This document shows positions 50,011-60,180 of a stretch of DNA of 64,000 nucleotides, one piece after another. Both the position numbers and the translations under genes were made by a program. The DNA lies in the NCBI GenBank assembly GCA_903995115.1, contig LR877163.1:310001-374000 (forward strand). The letters run 5' to 3'. The DNA is from Angomonas deanei. Taxonomy: Eukaryota > Euglenozoa > Kinetoplastea > Trypanosomatida > Trypanosomatidae. The notes under the pieces are model-generated. The model ran no database searches. It was not told the origin of the DNA and was given only the letters and a program-made list of their open reading frames with translations. Within the stretch, counting starts at the first letter, position 1, and each line of letters opens with the position of its first letter.

Positions 50011-52167
50011 CTATGACTTCTCCTGCAGTAGGTTTAATAAAAAGGAGACCACATCCTCCACAAAGTTCGTGTACAGTCCTTGCACATAACTCCGTAGTGC
50101 GTCGGTTTCCTTGGGGCTCAACCAACCACAAGGAGAATCTTTTTGTTTCATGGCCACCTCATTACCATTTTGGTTGTTTTTCGCCTCATTCCTCTTCCGT
50201 TCATGTTCCGTGTAGTGACGCTGCACACAGTCCTCAAAGAGGGTTTCACAGAAAGTGTCCCCTCGTAGCATATAATACACGTAATACAAATTAAGATTAC
50301 CTTCCAGCAAGGAAACACAAAAGTGATCGATCATCTGATACGTAAAAGGGGATAACTTCTCTCGCACCAACCGCAACAGCCCTTCTTCTGCTACATCTTC
50401 ATTTTTATCCGTGGACTCACTTTCGTAGTGGTACATGCGTACTTGTAAAGATCGCATTTCTCGTACGGCATCTTCTCCCAATACGTTCACTAACGGGTGC
50501 GGTGTCTTCCGCAGCAGATTGCAGTGCAGCTTTGGCGGTCTCGTAGTTCACCCGACGGATCAGTGCGATGACGTGCGCCAGCTGCGGCGAGCGAGCCAAG
50601 TCCCTCACCCGCACCCCTAACGGTGACGTACGATGAATACGAAGGGAGTTCAACTGACAGAACAGACTATCTTTTATATTAACCTTTTTCACATTATTGC
50701 TGTATTGTTCGCCTTCGTACGGGTTGAAGTTATATCGAAGGCGCAGTCGGTGAAATGGTCCTCTCTCTACGGAATACGTGTAGGCGAACGTCATTCGCTT
50801 AATCGCGTGAATGGTCAACAGTGGCATACACCGCGTGCACAGCCGCTCCAGCAGCTTGGCGCTCCACACGGGGTGAAGATACAACAACAAGACAAACGTA
50901 CGTACTTCGGTCGGGTCGTTTGGACTCAGACCGGTGGGAGAGGCATGGAAGCTATCTCGAAGGACCACTAGTTGGGCTGCGGTCCGCTCGGGTGGAAGAG
51001 AGGCCGTCACGCTGACAGTGAGATTTTCATTCGCATTCTCGTCCTCCTCATTATTATTAGGAATATTATCGACAGGAAGAGACTGCGTCTTCGTCATCTC
51101 TATTATTATTCTGATTATGATTATTATTCAGCGAGGATTGGACGAGCTCCCCTACCGTGCGGTTGAGATGATATCCTCCCTCATAGGGAATCACTGGTGG
51201 CGCCTTGACAGAACTGAACTGATACGGTTGTAAGAAATCGGTGTGTAGATACTCCAAAGAAGAACCATCCTTTTTTTGTTTTTGGATCGTTTTCATGTAC
51301 TGTTCGTTGTCTTCCATTTCCTTTTCGGAAAATCGTTCAAGGCAAAAGTCCGCTGGTCGGTTGATTTCAACACTACGTGACACTACCCCCACCACTTCCG
51401 CTTTTTGTATTTTACTTTTTCTATTCTGTTCATCCTCGTCGTCGGATACCTCTTCTTCAAAGATGATCTCTCCCGTTTTCTTACTCCGACGGCGTTTCAC
51501 TTTTTTCGTACACGTGACTCTCACGAGTAGATCATTTCTGTAAAACGTGGAAAAGAATAATTGCGGCTCACAGGAAGGGAAATCCACCTCTTGCGTGTGG
51601 CCGAAGAATTCATATTTGGAGGGTAGTGTATTCTTCTTTTTTTTCATTTTTTTTATTGGGTTCCATTTTCTTTTCCTTTTCCCCAAATAAGGAAGAAAGT
51701 GAGGAGGCGACCCCTCTATTAAAGTCGAGCACACTTTTCGTTGAATAAGAATGCGGTTTTAAAAACGTATTATTATGACTATCCTTATTATCTTCATTTT
51801 CCGGTGTTTCATCCTTTGAACGATTATCGTCTTCCTCTGAGCTCCACGAGGAGGAAGAACGAGAAGAGGAAAACGCGGGGGAGTCCAGGGAGGAGACCCC
51901 ATCTTCTCTATTCTCATTGGTGTCGTTATTTTGAAGACTATCCCGCAGGGCAGAAGCCGTTAACTCATTCTTATTAATATTTTTATGGTGACTTTTCTGG
52001 TCTGTATCTTGAAGGAGGCTAGGGGCCACTAAGTGTGCAGGAATAAATTTTGTGATTTCACGTTTGTGAAACTCATTCACCTTTTCATTATTATTGTTTT
52101 CCGCCTGGAGGGTGAAGGGCAGTTCTAGCAGTGCGTAACGTCGGAAAGAGGGGACGAAGGTTAGCAT
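50011..52167 (-). CDS. Unrecognised polar protein (three frame breaks)
   Basis: About 718 residues if read as one locus. The N-terminal part is Asn/Ser/Glu-rich (SSSRSSSSWSSEEDDNRSKD); a middle part has a basic cluster (KKVKRRRSKKTGEI) and GGYHLNRTVGELVQSSL; the C-terminal ~300 look helical (LLYLHPVWSAKLLERLCTRC, MYHYESESTDKNEDVAEEG). +1 breaks fall at an A-run (~51640-51670), by an AAT run (~51085-51110) and near 50490-50540, each with a natural continuation in the next frame. ATG 52167 (MLTFVPSFRRYALLEL) is my choice; ATG 52311 would add a hydrophobic, UTR-like stretch. It could be two or more genes; no family is recognised. Confidence 0.4.
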
Positions 52168-52422
52168 ACAGTATAATTGTAAGAATCTATGTGTAACAAG
52201 TGTATTGTACCTTAAAACAAAAAAGTGTGAGAGAAAGCGAAAGTAAAGATAGAGGTTTCGGTGTACTTTACTCACACACACGGCAGCACGAGCAGCAAAA
52301 CAGGGTGACATTGTGAGAAAGAACGACAACAAAAAAGAAGACCAACGCGGCGGTATCCCTTGTTTCACCAACCAATAATAAAAAAAAAGATAATAACAGC
52401 AACAAAACCATTTTTTTTTTTT

Positions 52423-53871
52423 TTAGTATACCTCAATGTCTTGTTTTTCCAAATACTCCTTCAACGCCGGATCCATCTTTTCACAGTCTGTGTAAATGTA
52501 TTTTAAGTGCGGATGTGTTTCTTCCTTTCGGACCTTCCACAGCGTATTTAATTCCTCTTCATCAAGGTAGTCACAACCGCCAATATTTAAGATGTGAAGC
52601 GAGGGAAGCTGAAAAAGAAATCCAACGTGTTTAGTTTACTGCCACTGGCGTCTACTTTTTGAATAAAAGGAAGATGCGCGGCGTACTGTAGGAGACCATC
52701 CATGGAATGATGAATACGCCCTACCATTTTTTGTTTTTCTTCCTTGTCTGCATTATTATGATGATGTTCGTCTTCCTCCTCACTCTCGTCAGACCAGTTG
52801 CGGTCCTGCGGGACGTCCACGACGTAAATAACTTCCAAATTAATTTGTTTAAAACTTTCGTCCTGTAAAAACTGAAAATTTTTATTCTCTTTTGTGATCG
52901 CAATTTGAAGCGAACTTTTTTCTTCCGTTTCATTATTATTAGTGCTCAAAAAAGAAATGAGCGGTGAGAAATCTTGGATGTGATAAACATTTAAAATATA
53001 CAGTTTCACCGTTTGATGAGGATTGTGATTCGTATTGTCGCGTCTCAGGAACTCTAATCGGTCCCACTTGGCCTCCTTTCCCATTACTAATTTCCAACGT
53101 TTTTAAATTTAAAAATACATTCTTGTATTTCTCCAATTCCTCATTGGTGATGGCATCCCAACCAATCAAATCCAAGTTTTCCAACACTTGTTTATTCTTA
53201 TTATTCTGATTATTATTATGCTGATCTTCCAAGTAAACTTGGAATAGATCGAGGGAATCAAATAGGTCATTGTTTGGACGGCGGCGGTGTGCCATGAGGC
53301 CGAACGGGTTGTAACGCAGTCCGACATAGTCGTTACGAAGGGATAACGCTTTTAACGAGTCTTTCAGGTGGGCCAAAACGCGCGTGAGACTTTCCTTCTT
53401 CACACACGGACAGCACTCCAAAGTAAGCAACGTGAGTGTATTCGGTTTTGTTTCGGAAAAGTGAAAAAAACAGTCAATGGATTCTACATTGGTGCACGAG
53501 AGAGACAACTCGATCAAATGGGGTAGAAAAGTTTCATTTTTAGCCTCTTTTCCCATCACAACGGATAAGGTTTCGGTGGCGGATTCTTGTGGAAGCACAA
53601 AGAAGGAATCGTCGAGGGATAAAGTTTCTAAGGACCCACACACCGTCAGTGCCTCTAGCAACTGCACAATGTCAATCTCCTTTTCGTAAATCTCCATACA
53701 TTTCAAATGCCCTGGAAATAATAGAGCAGGCTGTATTTTATTATTGGCTAATAAAGTCCAATCGAGACGAAAAATGTCGCTTTCGTGCTGGTCGTAAATA
53801 TTATCGTTTCTTACCAAAGAAAGTTTCTCCTCTTCCTTATAATCGTCAAACCGCAAACAACTAAAAAACAT
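52423..53871 (-). CDS. Leucine-rich-repeat protein (two frame breaks)
   Basis: About 482 residues with LRR-type segments (CGSLETLSLDD, HLIELSLSCTNVESIDCFFHF, LKALSLRNDYVGL, LENLDLIGWDAI, LKTLEISNGK). A +1 break near 53080-53095 (GGGAAAGGAGG) is followed by KEAKWDRLEFLRRD. A second break near 52612-52617 (one T missing from a T-run on the coding strand) is followed by QLPSLHILNIGGCDYLDEEE and ends YLEKQDIEVY. Repeat spacing is kept across both. AAT-coded Asn runs and an acidic loop (DESEEEDEHHHNN) interrupt the repeats. Together with 19260-22593 this suggests a family of AT-rich LRR genes. Role unknown. Confidence 0.6.
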
Positions 53872-54128
53872 CCCCAGCTTTATTTTTCTTTATTGTGTTT
53901 TGCTGTAAAAAAAAAAAAAGAAAGAAAAGGAAACACAATTGTGAGTTAAGTTTCATTTATACAGCAAGAAGGAAACACACACAAGAATATTTCTTTCCAT
54001 TAGTGTTTTGAATTACGATTCAACGCAAAGAGCAAAGCGAGTGGTCTATAAAAAATAATAATATTCATTAGTGTTACATATATACATTTTTTATAATTAC
54101 TTTTATCCTCATCATCATAATATACAGA

Positions 54129-57100
54129 TCACGCCGAACTTGCTTCCCTTTCCTTCTTTCGCTGTAAGTATGCCCGGAAGGCACGCTGGATGACCACGGC
54201 AGCTTCCTCTCTTGCCTGCGCTTCTTTTTCCGCTGCCAGTGTCTCTCGTCGCCGCTGTGCCTCTTTGCGTGCCACCCGCTGCCGCCAGGCACACTGTATC
54301 ATGAGCGCCGCGCAGTCCTCCAAGTCCTGCCGGTACAGTCGTGCCTCCTTCTCGCGCTGCGCACTCTCCTTGTACAGCTGCCACGACCGCCGCACCTGCC
54401 ACCCACGAAGATACCGCTGAATGGTGATGGCGGCCGCCTCGCGCTCGAACTGACCCTCCATCGACTTGCGCAGACGATAGCGGCGGTAGTACTGCAGGAT
54501 GAGCCGCACCGCCTTCTGCTCCCGCTGGTGTTTCTGTATCGTGCTCTTCTCCTTGCGGGAGAGGTAGGTGCGGTAGGCCTGCTGGATCGTCGCGGCGGCC
54601 GCCTGCTGTCGTATGAGTCGCTCCAACCGCTCCGCACTGGTGTCCCGCTTCTCCACCGCGTCTCTAATCCAGAACAGCTCGCGTACGACGGAAGTGGGAT
54701 CGGCGGAGAGGAGATAGGCCTCGCGACTTTCCAACATTTCTTCCAACTTTTGCTGTCGCCGTGCCTCCACCGCCCGCCGGGCGCGCCACCGTCGGACCAT
54801 CGATTGAATCGTCACCGCGGCCTTTCGTTCCCGCTCCTTTTCTTGCGCGATCCGCTCCTCCTCGAGCTGTATCTCCCGCTTCATGCCGCGCACCCACACC
54901 CGGTCGTAGTGACCACGATACACGGCTTGTATCTTGATGGCGGCCTGCGTTTGCTGTGTAAAGGCCACCCGCTGGAGTAGCGTGAGCTCGCCGAACGCCT
55001 TGTCCCGTCGTCGCTGCATGGCGTAGCGGGCGGCGAGGTGGGCACGTAGGTGCGCCTGTACGACCGTCGATGCCCTGGCCCACAAGAGCGCGACCGCCGC
55101 CATGGCTTCCTCCTCTTCTTGCCGTAGGGTACGACGTCGTTGCAGTTCCTTCTGCGCGAGCACACGACGCCACCACGACTGTACGTGACGGGCGGAGTTG
55201 TGACGGTGTTGGGCGACTTGCCGCAGCTGTAAGACTTTCTCTGCTGCCGCCATCTTGCGCCAGAAGCACTGTATCGTGAGGGCCGCTCGGTGTTGATAAT
55301 TGCGGAGAGCAGCGCGAGAGGCGACTTCCTCGACGAACTCTTCGCGGTGCTGACGAGCACGCCAGGCGCGTTGGATGACGGTCGCTGCCTCCACCCGCCG
55401 CATGTAGGCAGCGTAGATCCCGTGATAGTACTGCCGGTCCTTGTAGCCGCGCCACACGGACTGAATAGAGGTCGCCGCGACGGTCCGTCGGGCCTTCTCC
55501 ATCTTCTTTTCGTGTACGGCGTCGTAGTACGCTCGCATCTCGGCGAGTTGTTTCTGTTTGCGCTTCACCCCCCACGCCGACTGTATCACACGTGCTGCTG
55601 CGTCCTGTCGCTTGGCCTCCTTCGCTGCCTTCAGGTCGTGCAGTTCTCGCTTGGCTTGGTAGACCTTGTACTGGCGCTCAATACGCTTCACCGCGGCCTT
55701 CTGCCGGCGCCGCTCCTCGACGCACGCCTTGGCCGCCGCACAGCGCCACGCCCGCTGCAACACGAGCGCCGCCTCCGTCTGCTCCTTTGTGTTTCGCTCT
55801 TGCGTGAGGACGGTTTCCGTGGCGACCTGTAACTCGGATAAATCTTTCCGTGCGAGGTAACCGCGACCCACCCGTTGCCAACACACCGCCGCGGTCGTTC
55901 GCTTGAACCAATCCGCCGCCACGCTGCCGACGAGCGCGCTGCTGCGCCTCGCCAGCAAGAAGGCCTGAATGTACGGGGTGTACTGTTCTTGTAATCGACG
56001 GAACTGTGCCTTGGCGAGCTGCTCCTGATGATACTGCTCAAATGCCTTTTGCTTCTCCACTTCCTTCTGCTTCTTGTAAAAGGTTTGAATCTGGCGTGCC
56101 GCGCGGTCTCGACGGCGTTGCTCACGGTGTTGCAGGAAGGCGTTGCGCTCTTTTCGCATCTTGTACCAACGGAAGATGCGCAAGGCGTGGCGGCGCTTCA
56201 CCTCCCGCTCTGCCCGGAGCCGCTCGTAGCGTATCCTTGCGACATGCGACCGCCAGTGACACTGAATGCAAATCGCGGCATCCTCGTACATGTCTTCTAA
56301 CGTTCCCTTGGCGAACTCCTGACAGCGCCGTACCATCTCCTGCTGGGACGCCATCGCGCGCAGAAAGACTTGAACAATCGTGATGTTCCCTTTGTTGGCG
56401 GCATCACGCAGCATCTCTTGTCGACGGAGTGGCTTAAAGTAGGAGTACCACGAGCGCGTGAGGTGGCCACGCATGTGGGATTGTAGAACTACCGCTGCGT
56501 TGTGCCGGCGCCACTCCTCCTCGATGGCGGCGCGGCGGACACAGGCCTCCTTGTAATCGTGGTAGCACTGTTGAATGCGACGCGCGGCGTAGTTGAGACG
56601 AAACTGCTGTTGCTGTTCAGCGCGTTTGGCGGCTCTGCGCTTCTCCTGCCGGATCCGCTCCTTCTCCGCATTGAATACTCTAAACTGACGCTGAATACGT
56701 CTTGCCGCCAAGTGACGACGCTGCTGACGATCGAGGTACGCTTGATGGATGGCACGCCGCTTAAGGTATTGACGCGCACGAGCTTGTATCACCCGTGCTG
56801 CCTCGTCCTCTACAGCCCGACGCAACACCGCCAGCCGCTCTTCCTCTTCTCTCTCCTTCTCACGCTGCCGTCTACGTCGCTCGGAGAACACTCGAAAGCA
56901 TCGTTGAATGGTGACCGCCGCCGCCATCTGCCGACGAATGGTGTCTCTCGCTAGCACACCGCGCCACGTCCGCTGGATCGTGGTGGCCGCCGTGTTCTCT
57001 ATCCGTGCCTCGTGCGTCATCATGTCCTGACTCATGCGCTGCCGTAGTCGGTTGGCGACCTTAGAGTTGGCCTTGGGTGGTTTCCCAGCGTGGGGCCGCT

Positions 57101-58976
57101 TGGAGGTAGACTTGCCTGCCGGTGGGGCTGGCCGCCGTTTCGTCCCGGAGGCGGCGCGCTTCTGTGCGGGTGGTGGGAAGCTGCTGCGATCGCTGCTGCT
57201 GAACCGTTGTGAGGCGGTAGATGGCCGTAGAGAGGGCAGTCGGTTAGAGTCGCGCCTAGAACCTTGCAAGGGGCTATTACCGCTGGCGACAAGGGATGCA
57301 GTGGAGGGTCGACGGAAGGGGGCGGGAGACATGGGCGCTGCCGGTGTGATGGGAAGTGACGCTAACCGTTGCGGGGCGGTATTGCTCCACGTCTTGCTGT
57401 GGGAAGGAGAGGTGGCGCCGCTGTCGGCTTGGAAGAGGGGACGGTCGACCTCCGTGACTCGGTCGGCGTCCGCCTGGGCCCAGGCGAAGGGTGTGCGAGC
57501 TGCTAACACACGGTCGGCGCTGGTGTCTTCCTTCTTGTGCGACTTGCGTGGCTTCGTTCCTCTCATGCGGCGTATCGCCTCTACGGCCGCGTCCACCGTG
57601 GGACAGCGAGGGTCGACGAGATACTGTCTGGCAGTCTGCAGACAGAGGAGATAGGCCTGTTGGGCACTCTCCGCATCCCCATGCCGGTTCCGCCGCTCTA
57701 GAGAGACGCCTAAGTTGTACAAGCCAACCGCTAACATCATGGCGGTGTGCTGTCGTGCCTCTTCCTCTGTTTCCTCCGCCAGCTCCCGCTGTAGTCCTGC
57801 GATGGATAGTTCTACCGCAATGACCGCCGCCTCGTGATTGCCCATTTCGTTATGGATGGTACACAAGTTCAAATAAGTAGAAGGGCTCGCCATGGCGGTA
57901 CCGTTCGCGTACAAGTGATGCTTGTTCTCTTCTTTACTAATTTCTTGATTCAGCTCCTCCGAGAGGACGGAGGTGATGGTACCGTCGGCGATACGTACCT
58001 CTAACTGAGCGGCCTCCTCGAGGAACTGCAGAGACTCGGTCAGTTCCCCCCGACGCCGGCACATGCATCCTAAATTATTAAACGTGGCAGCCCGCAGCCG
58101 ACACCGCTCCAGCTCGGCCGGTTCTAGCAGACCACTCTGATCCAGAAAGAATCCACTATACTGTGTATTATCCTTATTTTCTACGTTTTCTTCCTCTCCT
58201 TCCTCCTTTTTCATTTGGTGGTGGGCGTCCGTCATGAATAATGCCATGTGCAAATAATAAAGGGCAGTGTCGTAGCGAGAGTGGTTGAACTCCGCCACGG
58301 CGTAACTATTGCAACGCAGGACGAAATCACGCGCTAGCTCATTGAGTGGTAGGTGAATGTAATCCGTCAGCCACGGGTACTTCTCCACGTAGAAGTCCCT
58401 CCATGGTAGGAGAGAGGAGTCCTCGCTATCGGGGTGCTGGTTAGGGCTAGGCGGTCCGGTACGGTTGTCGCTACCACTCGGACTACTACTTGCTTTGGGA
58501 TTGGTGCTATCAGACCCGGTGTCCTTGAAGGGTTGGGTGGTATCGGTGTCGTCTAAATTACTATTATTGTTATTATTTTTCTGGTTGATTTCATTCACCA
58601 GTTTGTGTAAGGCGGCGCCGCGGCTATTCGTCCCTCGTGACTTTTCTTTTCCGTTACCAATAGGGTCGTTTGTTTTTCGGGGCCGTTTCGGAATGGGCTC
58701 TAATTGCAGCAAGTGTTTGTCAATTACATCGCGGTGTGCCCTAAAGAACAACACCGCCGACTCCATGCTTTTGATACTTTCTGGCAAGTTATTCTGATCT
58801 TCTAAGAGTTTTGACATTTGTAGTAAAAAAATATAGTTTTCTAAAATATTCTTTTTGCTATCCTTTTCATCGTTAGGATTCTTTAAATATTTGACTAATG
58901 CATGGTGATGGTGCTCATTGCTGCTGTGTAGTTCACTAGAAGTGTGTGTTGTAGAATTCATTGGTTGAACTTGCAT
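54129..58976 (-). CDS. TPR plus multi-IQ-motif protein
   Basis: 1,615 residues, unbroken. The N-terminal ~60-480 hold TPR-like helices (AVLFFRAHRDVIDKHL; FNNLGCMCRRRGELTESLQF; STYLNLCTIHNEMGNHEAAV; GLYNLGVSLERRNRHGDAES). A Ser/Pro-rich linker (~500-640) follows, then about 25 IQ motifs from ~655 to the end (AATTIQRTWRGVLARD, AATSIQSVWRGYKDRQYYHG, AAITIQRYLRGWQVRRSW, AAVVIQRAFRAYLQRKKE). IQ motifs bind calmodulin or centrin-like light chains, so it is probably a long calmodulin-decorated rod in the flagellar or basal-body cytoskeleton (inference). Array length resembles ASPM, but no calponin-homology or ASH domain is visible. ATG 58976 follows a TTG codon in the same frame. Confidence 0.85.
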   Translation of the reverse strand: MQVQPMNSTTHTSSELHSSNEHHHHALVKYLKNPNDEKDSKKNILENYIFLLQMSKLLEDQNNLPESIKSMESAVLFFRAHRDVIDKHLLQLEPIPKRPRKTNDPIGNGKEKSRGTNSRGAALHKLVNEINQKNNNNNSNLDDTDTTQPFKDTGSDSTNPKASSSPSGSDNRTGPPSPNQHPDSEDSSLLPWRDFYVEKYPWLTDYIHLPLNELARDFVLRCNSYAVAEFNHSRYDTALYYLHMALFMTDAHHQMKKEEGEEENVENKDNTQYSGFFLDQSGLLEPAELERCRLRAATFNNLGCMCRRRGELTESLQFLEEAAQLEVRIADGTITSVLSEELNQEISKEENKHHLYANGTAMASPSTYLNLCTIHNEMGNHEAAVIAVELSIAGLQRELAEETEEEARQHTAMMLAVGLYNLGVSLERRNRHGDAESAQQAYLLCLQTARQYLVDPRCPTVDAAVEAIRRMRGTKPRKSHKKEDTSADRVLAARTPFAWAQADADRVTEVDRPLFQADSGATSPSHSKTWSNTAPQRLASLPITPAAPMSPAPFRRPSTASLVASGNSPLQGSRRDSNRLPSLRPSTASQRFSSSDRSSFPPPAQKRAASGTKRRPAPPAGKSTSKRPHAGKPPKANSKVANRLRQRMSQDMMTHEARIENTAATTIQRTWRGVLARDTIRRQMAAAVTIQRCFRVFSERRRRQREKEREEEERLAVLRRAVEDEAARVIQARARQYLKRRAIHQAYLDRQQRRHLAARRIQRQFRVFNAEKERIRQEKRRAAKRAEQQQQFRLNYAARRIQQCYHDYKEACVRRAAIEEEWRRHNAAVVLQSHMRGHLTRSWYSYFKPLRRQEMLRDAANKGNITIVQVFLRAMASQQEMVRRCQEFAKGTLEDMYEDAAICIQCHWRSHVARIRYERLRAEREVKRRHALRIFRWYKMRKERNAFLQHREQRRRDRAARQIQTFYKKQKEVEKQKAFEQYHQEQLAKAQFRRLQEQYTPYIQAFLLARRSSALVGSVAADWFKRTTAAVCWQRVGRGYLARKDLSELQVATETVLTQERNTKEQTEAALVLQRAWRCAAAKACVEERRRQKAAVKRIERQYKVYQAKRELHDLKAAKEAKRQDAAARVIQSAWGVKRKQKQLAEMRAYYDAVHEKKMEKARRTVAATSIQSVWRGYKDRQYYHGIYAAYMRRVEAATVIQRAWRARQHREEFVEEVASRAALRNYQHRAALTIQCFWRKMAAAEKVLQLRQVAQHRHNSARHVQSWWRRVLAQKELQRRRTLRQEEEEAMAAVALLWARASTVVQAHLRAHLAARYAMQRRRDKAFGELTLLQRVAFTQQTQAAIKIQAVYRGHYDRVWVRGMKREIQLEEERIAQEKERERKAAVTIQSMVRRWRARRAVEARRQQKLEEMLESREAYLLSADPTSVVRELFWIRDAVEKRDTSAERLERLIRQQAAAATIQQAYRTYLSRKEKSTIQKHQREQKAVRLILQYYRRYRLRKSMEGQFEREAAAITIQRYLRGWQVRRSWQLYKESAQREKEARLYRQDLEDCAALMIQCAWRQRVARKEAQRRRETLAAEKEAQAREEAAVVIQRAFRAYLQRKKEREASSA

Positions 58977-59156
58977 CAAATATGCATTTAAACACTATAC
59001 AGAATAATAATAATGCTAAATGCTGCTTCAATAGAGGAAAGGGAAAGAAAAAGATAGTGCGAATGAGAAAACAAAAAAAAACAAAACGCACATCAGGGGC
59101 AAAACAACAACAACCATCATTTAGTCCTCTTTTATTTCTGTGTTTATGTTATTGAT

Positions 59157-59972
59157 CTATAAAGCAGTGTAGCCCATTTTAGCATAATCCACCTCCCCGT
59201 CGTCTTCATTACTGTTGGGCTCGTCACTCTCCTCATTATAATTCACACTACCCGGTCGGTGCACACTCTCAAACGAACTATCATCGCCGTCCTCATCGCT
59301 GTCGGGCTGCATTAAACCTTTCTTCATTGCCTCTTCGTCCTCATCCTCCTCTTTATTTTTAGTTGGGGGTATTATCTCGTTTGGAGTCGGTTCCGCTTCT
59401 TGTGCCTCCTCCGCCTTTTCATTTTCAGCAGCGGCGGTCAGGACACTCTCCGGTGCCTTCGTGAGTTGCCCAGCCAAGTACTGGACGGCTTCAATCTTGG
59501 CAAGAAGCTCATCTAACGCCTGCTGCCCCTCTTCACTGTTATCTTCCTTCTTTTTATCTGCATCGCCCTGACAGAGATTTTTGATTTCCTTCGCGTCAAT
59601 CTCGTTGGCCACTTCCAATAATAGATTAGCCTGGTGTAAGACGTGATCGTAGGCGGATTGGATCTGCTCAATACAGTGTCCCAGTCGCTGGAGGTCTAGC
59701 GTAGCAGTGGCCGCCACCTTGGAGGGCTGTGTGACCTTCTTTCTATTCGGATGAGGATGACCACCAGTCGGTGGTTTCGTAACGGTTATTTCCATCCCGT
59801 CAAAGTATCCCAGCTGCTCGCTCACTGCTACCTTTATCGCCTCCTTCAGTATTTCATTCTCTAACAAAGGGTCGTCTAGTCCTTGGAGCATGTTGAGACG
59901 CAGTGGGATCTGCAGGGAGCCTTGCACGGTCACGGTCACACTACTAATGTGATGTAAGTCGTCGGACATCAT
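59157..59972 (-). CDS. Acidic protein, unrecognised
   Basis: 271 residues from ATG 59972 (MMSDDLHHISSVTVTVQGSL). The first ~70 residues look like a small beta/alpha domain (LRLNMLQGLDDPLLENEILK, EQLGYFDGMEITVTKPP). A helical middle (HCIEQIQSAYDHVLHQANLL) is followed by a long acidic Glu/Asp/Ser tail (EDEDEEAMKKG, SDEDGDDSSFESVH) ending DYAKMGYTAL. A further in-frame ATG at 60047 exists, but between them lies an A-run translated as Lys, the kind of leader seen before other genes here, so I prefer 59972. No family recognised. Confidence 0.65.
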   Translation of the reverse strand: MMSDDLHHISSVTVTVQGSLQIPLRLNMLQGLDDPLLENEILKEAIKVAVSEQLGYFDGMEITVTKPPTGGHPHPNRKKVTQPSKVAATATLDLQRLGHCIEQIQSAYDHVLHQANLLLEVANEIDAKEIKNLCQGDADKKKEDNSEEGQQALDELLAKIEAVQYLAGQLTKAPESVLTAAAENEKAEEAQEAEPTPNEIIPPTKNKEEDEDEEAMKKGLMQPDSDEDGDDSSFESVHRPGSVNYNEESDEPNSNEDDGEVDYAKMGYTAL

Positions 59973-60180
59973 GGAAAAGCTTTTTTTTTTTTTTTGTGGA
60001 GTACCTTGTAAAGATAAAAGTGGAGAATAGAATGAAGTACGTTCCATGATAAAAACAGAAAGGCTAGGGTTATTAAGAACGAAAAGAAGAGAATTCTTTT
60101 TTTTTTTTGGAGGTAAAATTCCAATACATTACAAAATTGTTTCGTTTTAAAATAATCTAGGATTCTAATTTAAATCTATT

